Of a DNA stretch of 64,000 nucleotides, positions 55,931-64,000 are shown piece by piece. The translations under genes were made by a program, and so were the position numbers. Each line of letters opens with the position of its first letter. Position 1 is the first letter of the stretch. Below the pieces are notes generated by a model that was given only the letters and a program-made list of their open reading frames with translations, searched no databases and was not told the origin of the DNA. Origin of the DNA: Metallyticus violacea (taxonomy: Eukaryota; Arthropoda; Insecta; Mantodea; Metallyticidae); contig CM060842.1 of NCBI GenBank assembly GCA_030762175.1, positions 42,427,501-42,491,500 on the forward strand, read 5' to 3'.

Positions 55931-57160
55931 TTACGACCATTGAATTTGGATACATAGAAAGCAAACCTTATGAAAAGGTGTACAAAAGATTGCCCTCTAG
56001 TAATATCAATGAAATCCGTGCACATACAGAAAATTTCAAGCAAGACAGCTCTCTGTTGCATTGTTTTTCAGTTGTTCTAGTGACTGGATGATGTTTCCAA
56101 ACTCGTGAGCTTCACAGTCGTCCTCTCTCGAACTTGTGTGCTCTGAAACTCAGCAAACTGTGTTGTAACGCCGTTTCTACAAAGATCCTGGATCCAGAAA
56201 CGTGCAGGATTCAGAATAACATGCTCTCAGATATATGTGAACAATGACGGACATCGTTAATACGTTTTCCGCAATAGTTTCGCTCGAATGCGACAGAATA
56301 CCGAGTTAACATTATTACTACTTGTAATAGAAGGGTTTTCTTAACGGAATATCTTTCTGAATTAACAAAGAGGCGAAGTTTAGTGTATAAAGTATTTTAA
56401 TTAGCGGACCTGCATAACATGGCTAATCTTATCAGAATGACGCAATGCTGTTAATGAGAAATGCTCACTATCTCTGCCACCAACTCCTTCTATGGAATTC
56501 AACACTGGCAGAGAAAAAGATAAGCCGAGTTTCCTACGGCTGTAAAATGTTAAATTCCTGAAAACGTCTTTTTAATTTCTTGAATATACTGTGCACGACA
56601 AGAAAAGGTTTTCTCATTTTTTTCTCTAAAAATATTCGCTCAATACGACCTACTAAGCTTATTTGATTATGAAAAAACTCCAAATAGGTACAAAAGGGAA
56701 GGACCAAAAGAAATAATAAAGCAATAAGACATGTTAGGAAATAAAATATGTTTATCAGTAAACCTTCAATTGCTGCAATATAAAGCTGATTCTTTTCAGT
56801 TTTTTAATGCATGTATCTCAATCTATTTTCAAGTGCGGACCATTTTCAGTAAAAAGGCTTTAGGGATAATTTTACTCTTGCCTTGATCGAGAACCATTTT
56901 TGGTACAGTTTTATTTTTTTTTTTTCAGTTTTATATATCTTTATATTTTTTAAGTAGGCCTTAAATACAATTTCCTTAATTTTACTTAGGAGTTATATTT
57001 AGAAGAGTATACATAATGCTACTTTTTAATAATTGAAGGATTTTAAGAATGTTTTATTATAATGTACGTTTATAAGCTACTTGGTATTTCCATAATCTGC
57101 TCCTTATTAAATGAAAAATCACATTTAATTAGTACCTACATTAATAAAATGGATTTGCAC
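55931..57160. other. AT-rich spacer
   Basis: Nothing recognised. Confidence 0.4.
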
Positions 57161-57407
57161 TAAGTTCAATCCAGACCAGGAGCGATGGATTTTTTCGAGC
57201 GTAAAAATCCTAAGTATCGCCTTCTTCCGAAGGGAGGTAAAGCCATGGATCCCATGTCGTAGATTTACGGCATGTTAAAGAACCTCAAGCCTGAAAGAAG
57301 AGGCCTTTGAGCAAAATTTATCGGCCGTTTCACGCCCTGAATTGAATGGGTCGCTGATGATCTGTGATGTTAAAGAGCGTTCATAAATAAATTAAATCAA
57401 TAAATCG
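57161..57407 (+). repeat. SINE-A copy 7, 5'-truncated
   Basis: Starts within the B-box (AGTTCAATCCAGACCAGG); the A-box part is missing. Body and tail are complete: ATGGATTTTTTCGAGCG, GATTTACGGCATGTTAAAGA, GGCCGTTTCACGCCCTGAAT, and AAAGAGCGTTCATAAATAAA. Confidence 0.88.
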
Positions 57408-59359
57408 ATCCACCCAGTTGCTTTATGTTTGTTTGCAAAATCCATAAAAATGTGTTTTCATGGGGAAAAAAAATCTTTGCAAAGGAAATCCCGCTATTTT
57501 TAGGTTCTCAACTAAACAATGTGACAGCAATTCGTTTTAACTTTATATTTTCCTCGTCTTTCTCGAGCGAATGCTTGACTGTACTATCTAGATTCTGGAG
57601 AAATAATTTTGATTCGGGGCCCATAGTTTAAGACAGCTGGCGTATTCATGCAATATGTTTTATTAATTCAAATAGGAATCTAGACAGCTGGTCGAGATTG
57701 TCCAACAATGTGTTTTCGCTGCATTTTTTTAATAGAGCATTGTGGACCTTCCTATAAACTTTGCAAGGGCGATAATAATTAAAAGTTCGCTTCGCAACAT
57801 TATCAAATAAGCCGTTGTCATAATAGGAGCATTTTTTTAAATTTAACTAGAAGGAAAGGGAAGGCATGTTTTATATAAACAATGTGAATTGCGTGGAAGC
57901 TTGGACAAACAGAATTTACTGTTACTAAAAGATAAACCATGCCAAACTTAGATTTGAAAAGGCAGTGATTTGGAATGGATCCAGATTTCTAGAAAAATGT
58001 TTTATAGACGATGAATCTCCAGTTTTAGTTTTAATCCAAGCCTAACAGACATAAGTGTGTGTACCGCAGAATGGGGGCAGAAATATACACGACATTTGAG
58101 AGAAAAAGTTGGATCTACCGGAATTCCTTGTCTGCAATTTATTTGAAAATAAAACAGAAACGTTATATAAATTCTGTTAGAGATACAAAATATAACTTCA
58201 AGGTGGTTTCCATTGGTAACTTGTATGGTTAATTAATTCTCAACTTCTTCCATATGATTAAAAGAGTTTGTATGACAATATCTCCGAGCTATTCTTAACT
58301 TGTTACATCTCGTATCTGTCACGCAGCAAAAAGGGCTGGCGTTATTGGGGGAGGTAAGGCTTGTGCCCATCCTACTAAGTCACTACTACTTTCTGTACTC
58401 AAACTCGATCTTGGTTACATCACTAAAAGACGTGCTGCATAGCCAAACCATGTTATAAGTTAACACGAGTTAATTGAGTTTTGTGAAGATGATAAAAGAA
58501 ATGGTATTGCTACATCTTTAACAAAAGTCACAGAGCATTTGCAGCAATGACACAATTCAACAAAAATACAAACTCCAGAATTCGCCAGGAAACAGAAAAA
58601 AGGCTCATCAAACTATAACACCAAAGTTACGTTTCACACCAGCTCCAACTAAAATACAATAGATTGATGAAGAGAGGTTGTTATTAGAAGAACATTTAAA
58701 AAGTATTATAGAATAACAAAGAAATTCCAATATTAGGAAAATTATATTCCTTTTGCAATGAGATCAACTTCAAAAGTTCGAGGGAAATATTGAGAGGCTC
58801 ATAAATAAGAGTGAGAGGAAGAATAACACCTTTGTAATATACTTGTTAAGGTATGTGCGTGGTTAAGTATGTTTATATTATTTAAGTTTAGGTACTATAT
58901 TTAATTGTGACAAATTTTTAGATCGTGCTCCAGTTTACACACAAGGCGGACAGTACACTTCAATTCTTGTTTCCAGTTCTACATCAGCACCATCCCTCCC
59001 TCTGAGTCCGAGCTCTACTGGTTAGTAAAAGCTTATAAGATCGGGAGGATTCTACTAAAAACAGGCTATCCCTCACCCTGCTATACATGCGACTGGGGCC
59101 TCAACTCTTGAGCATTATTTATAAGTTGTGCATAAATATTTTGAACTTCTTTTCTGTAATCTGTGCATTATACATCGGTTTCGTTTAACTTTAAAAACTA
59201 TATTTCAAGCCAAAGAGCTGTTAACATCGTACAAAGCGGTTAATACTGTTAATACTGTTCACATATTCTTGCAATAAAAGGATTATTAGTAGGTATATTT
59301 ATGAAACTGTTTGTTGCTACTCAGAAACTTAAAGTTTGTGATACATAATTGTTGATTTG
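57408..59359. other. Spacer, no supported gene
   Basis: The frame 57425-57631 has no domain. AT-rich with no repeat signature recognised. Confidence 0.4.
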
Positions 59360-59636
59360 GTTCATTTACAGCCGCTCTTTAACATCTCAAGTCATTAGTT
59401 TCCCATTCAACCCAGGGCGTGAAACGGCCAGCAAATTTTGCTCAGAGGCCTCTCCTTTCAGGATTGAGGTTCTTTTACATGCCGTAAATCTACGGGACCC
59501 ACGGCTTTACTTCCTTTCCGAAGAAAAGCATACTTAGGATTTTACGCTCAAAAATGCATCGATCCTGGTCGGGATTGAACCCGCAATCTTCGGTTTAGGA
59601 GGTAGATATAGTTACCACTACATCACCAGGACCGAC
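59360..59636 (-). repeat. SINE-A copy 8
   Basis: Minus-strand head GTCGGTCCTGGTGATGTAGT, GGTAACTATATCTACC and B-box GGGTTCAATCCCGACC, then the body with a short deletion at the CGACACGGG step. The tail ends GTTAAAGAGCGGC. Confidence 0.88.
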
Positions 59637-61755
59637 TTTATTACATAAGACATTAATTGCATCCTCGCTGCGGGTGCCAAATATTTCAGATTTTGTTAAT
59701 TTCTATATTATATTCAATGTGACATTAGCTACCTAACATGCTCAAATTCCCATATTTGTTCCCAAAATTGTAGTAAGGTCCCATATCAGTTTGCTTATAT
59801 TTGTTCCTTGCAGCATCTTATAAACATTTTCTAGCTCGAGTTAGCATTTAGTTGCATTATTAATGCTCTATTGAAGACGAAAGGTCGATTGCGCCAATCC
59901 GGACCACAAGCACAAACTTTGTTTTCGCTCGTTTGGTGAACAAGAAACGAGATACACTAAACATGTCCCTAAGGAAAGGATATAGAGCAACATATATAAT
60001 TATCGCACCGCTTATAGCAACCAAACGAACAATTAGTGCAAGAAACACTTAATGAAAAAACACTTTAACTTCGTATCCTAACAAGATGGCGCTCCTCCCC
60101 TCTTCGGGATTAATATCAAGACTGGGTTAGGTGTTGAGGATCAAAAGATTTAGCTCCCTTCGATTTTTTTTCTTTGACGATTCGTTAAAAAAAAAACAAA
60201 AAAAAAACACTAGCTTAGGGATACCGATTATAACAGGGTTCTTTATAATTGTAATAGTTAATTAGCATGTAATTTTTCAGGGTGATGAATAATAACTACA
60301 ACGTTGAGGTCATAGGCAGTTTAACGGTTTATTTTAATATTAAAATCCCTCAGTGAAGACAGGAAAAAAAAAGAAGAAGAAGAAATGCACAGTCGTAAAA
60401 CTGAATGTCTTCTCATGCTTGAATGCCTCTTACAAACACTAAAAATATATCTTACATCTTGAATATCTTTTATCACCTTCCGTCTAACAGGTCGAGACAC
60501 ATCCCAGATTTTAAGCAGACAAAAGATGCAACTCCCCACCTTACGGTCGAAACTCATCCAGATTTAAATATAAAAAAGACCTGTCTGAATACTGGAGGAA
60601 GCAGTGGCGGCTCGTCACATACAAAGTTGGTGCAGTTCTGCCTCAATATAAGGAGTTTAACTAGAAAACAATGTTGGGTATATATAGTTTGAGTATAAAA
60701 TATACTGAATACACAATTAGGTAATGTTTGAGAATTAATCACCTTATTCATTTGCTTTTTGTTTCCCAGAACTGCCACAAGGGACGCGGCTTGCTTTTAG
60801 AATACCACTGGTTGCAAAACAAGAGCTATTTTTATTATACAGCAATAGTAACCAAGCACCATGGCGTAATAACATAACCATTGATGCCGAGATTGTGTTG
60901 GATAGTTGCAAGCCCTTATAAAACCACAAGCAACAAAACCACAAAAGACATAGCATTTGTTAATTTAGCGGAATCATGGGTAACATCGCTTGGCGCTTAT
61001 TAACAGCTGCGTTATTATTGTTTGTGTACTCCCTATCCATGAACAGTCATTCAGCGGCTCTTTTAAATATTTCTTTACACAAATGTAAACTTGATTTGAC
61101 GACAGCAGTTTCATTCCTATAAACCTTCATATTTTCTGGTAAAAAAGAAGAATAAAACATTAATAATGTTACCAACTTTCAAGTATTACCCACAAGTATA
61201 TGTACACACTGCTTTAGACTACTGATTACGCAACAGAAGGCTGATAAAGTAAAAAATACATTTCAATATAAAATACAACACACCAGAGGTACTACAGTAG
61301 GAATATAATAGAAAAACGTACTTTTAAAAATGTATATTGTCATACTTACACAAGATTTACTGTTTGTATGCCATTTTATTAAATAAAAAAATGCACCTTG
61401 GAACCATAGAAAACCGAAATTAGAAACAGTAGTACCATACCAATTATTTCACAATAGCAGGATCTAACTGCAATATCAATTAAAGTAACATGCTAACAAT
61501 CCAAACTATTGTATTTATTTTTACACATAGACTATAAAACAAGTAGCTACATCACTATACCAGTAAATGTAAAAGTTGTAGCTGAACGAAGTATATTCAG
61601 CAAACTGGCAATGCTCGCCGGCTCGCGCATCCTTATAAGTTGATATGAAAGGTGCAGCCAATCAATTACACACATTCCTCCCCGCCCTAGACGCTGCCAC
61701 TGTCCGATTCTCCTTTTCGGCTGTATTTGCTACTTCGGAGCATAAAGCAAGGGAC
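59637..61755. other. Spacer, no supported gene
   Basis: Frames 59860-60048, 60321-60557, 60423-60692, 60554-60778 and 60744-60956 overlap each other and carry no domain. GCAGTGGCGGCTCGTC at 60602 and GACGCTGCCACTG at 61691 are inverted over about 10 bp, a weak hint of a hAT-type element between them. Confidence 0.35.
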
Positions 61756-61765
61756 TACCATTGCC

Positions 61766-62022
61766 ATTTTTAATAGTGTTTAACGCCCATTTTTACTTAT
61801 GAGAAACTACAGGCGGTGGACACGGATGGTACATGAAATGATAAATTGGGAATGGATTTTTTAAAGGAAGGAAGCTTTTCAGGCCTAAGTTTAGGGTACT
61901 TACGAGGACTGAGAAAAACCTGGAAAAAAACCTCAATCAGGAAGGACGGTCCTGGTGGGAATCGAATCCCAGACCTCCCGCTCACGAGTCCGCGCCTTAT
62001 TATCCCGGGTTACCCGTTGCGG
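61766..62022 (-). repeat. SINE-B copy 8 with target duplication
   Basis: Flanked by TACCATTGC at 61756-61764 and 62023-62031. Minus-strand head CGCAACGGGTAACCCGGGAT then AATAAGGCGCGGACTCGTGA, B-box GGGATTCGATTCCCACC, the body with a 20-bp deletion at the GGCAAATGCCGGGG part, and a complete tail. Frames through it (61797-61985 minus, 61846-62091 plus) are not genes. Confidence 0.92.
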
Positions 62023-62031
62023 TACCATTGC

Positions 62032-63521
62032 AATGACCACTACGGAAAAGGTGCAGCCAAAATTCGCTCTGAAGAGATTGGGCTGCACTAGAGTATACAG
62101 GTGTAAGAATTATACCAAAGCAACGTGCTGTTTGCTACAAATTCGTATGTCTGCACTAAGAAATATTTTACATTTGAACTAAAACGGAAAAGTATCAAAA
62201 TAATAATTAGTGCCTATATGCTGTATATACTGCATAAAAGATTAGTGCAGCCGGGCTGTAAATGAAAAGCCGACCCTGGGGAGAAGGCTCAATAAATGAG
62301 ACCCTAACACCCTCTATTCACATAAGCTAGGTGTCGCCTTATTACCCCTCCAAAAAAATGTAATCATGGCCTCATTTCTAATTACCTTTTTAAATACCCT
62401 TAAGGCAACAGAAGGTACGTCAAATAAATCAATTCTTTGGCCTGTAACGCCCATATGTTACACGCATATCTGTTTTACGTTGCGTCCCAGAAAACATATC
62501 TATATTTCTTTGAATACAAAAGGCCGTTTATATTCTTAACACGCTTGATAGTAATGGTAGATAATGTAAACAATGTCTGTCGTTTTATTTTGATTTATAT
62601 TAACAAAAATAATGCGCTTCCTTACTTATAGTCTACACTGTAGGCTTATGCGCTCACTTCGACATTAAACACCCAGCTGCAGCATGGAAAGAAAGAGGCC
62701 AGGTCATGAAAATGCTAGGCTCTGCAAGTTAACTACGATCTGAAACTGCTTCATCTTAAGGAGACCGCGCTCGCTCCCTCCCTCCCATCACCTTTGGGCA
62801 GATTTTGTCCTCGCAGCTATTCACTGGCAGAGAGGCTTTGTCATGCAGGGGGAAGCGCTGCAGGTTCTGTCCTTAGGCTTGCCAACAGACGTTATAAAGC
62901 ACATACAGTCTTCGCGCAAGACGCACTCAACGTTGGAAACATCTACATTCACCCTTCATGAGATCCCACACGCTGGAGTTTTAAAACATTCGCAAGGCCG
63001 TACATAAGAGTCTAAAACCTTGAAACTATCTTAGTGCTCTCAGAAATATGTAACAAAACTAAAGGTGAAACAACCACTTATCTCTATTATTTCAATCGGA
63101 TTTCAGCGTATTCAGCTGTAGTATTTACACAAATCTAATGCGCACATTTTTTCTCCAGTATTCAAAATTCTGGTACGCATTACATTCGATGACGTGTTCC
63201 TGTTCTGAGTTCACCGGTAACTTCGTTCAAATTTATCGTTTATCACATCATAATACATTATTGCAATTCTCGACTTAGTTAAATTTATTGTTCGCCTATT
63301 ACTGCAGCTTAACATTATATGCAGAATCACACTGGTACAAGTCACGCCTCTTTACACGATCGGCAGCGGAGAAAACGGAACGCCTCAACCGAAACTTCGC
63401 CTCCTTAGTGTTGGAGGTGTGAATGTTATCGCGCCGCGCTGCTGTTTTATTTTCCTCTTTATTGCAGCGTGGAGTTAAAGTGTGTTAGTTTTATTATAAG
63501 TAAGCGGTATGATTTTTGTTA
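62032..63521. other. Spacer leading to the zinc-finger frames
   Basis: No gene supported up to 63521. It holds two GC-richer parts, 62640-62990 (listed separately) and 63355-63480; the latter has TCGGCAGCGGAGAAAACGGA and TTATCGCGCCGCGCTGCTG, and lies just upstream of the first zinc-finger frame, so it could hold a promoter. Confidence 0.35.
62640..62990. promoter_or_regulatory. GC-richer, repeat-free block (candidate regulatory DNA)
   Basis: Includes CACCCAGCTGCAGC (an E-box-like CAGCTG), CGCGCTCGCTCCCTCCCTCC, CATGCAGGGGGAAGCGCTGC and TCTTCGCGCAAGACGCACTC. No long frame or repeat was seen. Function unknown. Confidence 0.2.
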
Positions 63522-63629
63522 ATGATTACTGCATTAAAACATTTCTTATGCCTGGGATGTGGGAGGGAATATGAATACAATAAAACTCTGAGAAGGCACG
63601 TCTCTAGTGTACATTCGTCTTATATATAA
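63522..63629 (+). CDS. Short frame holding one C2H2 zinc finger
   Basis: From the ATG at 63522, 35 codons encode MITALKHFLCLGCGREYEYN then KTLRRHVSSVH. This is a complete C2H2 finger: Cys-x2-Cys-x12-His-x4-His, with the usual Leu at position 9 of the spacer (residues 10-31 of the frame). It ends SSYI-stop. Such fingers bind DNA or protein in nuclear proteins. A single finger in so short a frame suggests an exon, a gene fragment or a pseudogene. It lies 120 bp upstream of a second finger-like frame and just downstream of a GC-rich stretch. TATATATAAAAA at 63620-63630 overlaps its stop and could be a TATA box for the next frame. Confidence 0.55.
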   Translation: MITALKHFLCLGCGREYEYNKTLRRHVSSVHSSYI

Positions 63630-63750
63630 AAACAGCAACCGGCACTACATCTATCACTGTCAAATGCGCAACAAGAGTTTCATTTATGTATTCCACTTCA
63701 AACGCCATCAGCAAGATTACCATGGTGAGGGTTCAGCTAGAAAGTGAACA

Positions 63751-63981
63751 ATGACGTGCAGCTTATGTAGTCATGAAGTAACAACACAATTTCTTTTATT
63801 TGAGCATTTAGAGTCAGTACGTGAAATAAAAGTAAAATCAGAGGAACTACATTTCTCATCCCTTGATGATTTTAGAAACTGGAAGCAGGAAATTGAGAAG
63901 AAAACGGGGCCGATATTTGTAAAAAATTGTGGTTCTCGCGTTTCTTCTAAAAACATTGCAGTCTCATCCCATTCTCCTTGA
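63751..63981 (+). CDS. Zinc-finger-like frame with FSSLDDF-WK region
   Basis: 76 codons from an ATG at 63751, with an in-frame TGA just upstream. TCSLCSHEVTTQFLLFEHLE begins a C2H2 finger (Cys-x2-Cys-x12-His), but the last His is Arg (HLESVRE). IKVKSEELHFSSLDDFRNWK then QEIEKKTGPIFVKNCGSRV follows. That layout, one finger, an acidic linker, then F-x-S-x-x-x-F-x-x-WK and a FVK-x-x-G block, recalls a widespread insect and other animal protein type in which a CHRSG-like motif comes next. Here the frame ends at a TGA (63979-63981) before such a motif can be read. This is a fragment, a pseudogene or a first coding exon whose continuation lies beyond the window. Confidence 0.5.
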   Translation: MTCSLCSHEVTTQFLLFEHLESVREIKVKSEELHFSSLDDFRNWKQEIEKKTGPIFVKNCGSRVSSKNIAVSSHSP

Positions 63982-64000
63982 AAAATCTGATACAACGGAA

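Noticed and set aside
60602..61704. hAT element between CAGTGGCGGC and GCTGCCACTG
   Set aside because: Only about 10 bp of inverted similarity, no 8-bp target duplication and no transposase between.

Overview
The window looks like AT-rich, gene-poor nuclear DNA from an animal, most likely an arthropod and probably an insect. The grounds are several lineages of mariner/Tc1 transposase, many short repeats with tRNA-like heads, non-LTR reverse-transcriptase relics, long microsatellites, no operon-like spacing, and almost no long reading frames. The species cannot be fixed from the sequence; a cockroach, termite or other large-genome insect is only a guess. I find no complete host gene. The best host-like coding signal is at the far right (63522-63981): one intact C2H2 zinc finger in a 35-codon frame, then a 76-codon frame that begins with a second, damaged finger.

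Layout. 0-5 kb: a mariner copy with recognisable ends (300-1564), a tRNA-headed SINE, and a Tc1-like relic between ~80-bp inverted repeats. 5-13 kb: mostly unassigned, with one SINE, a tRNA-Arg-like relic, a hAT-like end and a reading frame with a Glu/Asp run. 13-15 kb: a second mariner lineage split by a SINE. 18-24 kb: three internally deleted HTH/DDE elements, a LINE fragment and a solo mariner end. 26-37 kb: scattered SINEs, a second LINE fragment and a second copy of the first mariner. 37-45 kb: LTR-like blocks and a third mariner lineage split by a SINE with target-site duplications. 47-53 kb: the most structured part, with a 336-bp near-perfect palindrome, a MITE-like element, and a three-level nest (LINE, then SINE, then a 175-bp unit that also occurs elsewhere). 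55 kb: a fourth mariner lineage. 57-62 kb: more SINEs.

Two SINE families dominate. SINE-A has a tRNA-Val-like head and at least eight copies plus a relic. SINE-B has a tRNA-Leu/Ser-like head and eight copies. Both families have copies inserted in transposase genes, so they were active after those DNA transposons arrived. Every transposase seen is broken by stops, frameshifts, deletions or loss of catalytic residues. Blocks near 16.0, 25.1, 32.0, 42.8 and 62.8 kb are richer in GC and CpG and free of repeats; they could be regulatory or conserved non-coding DNA, but one sequence cannot show that. All family names come from reading translated motifs by eye. I see nothing that amounts to a new multi-gene system; the novelty lies in the repeat structures.
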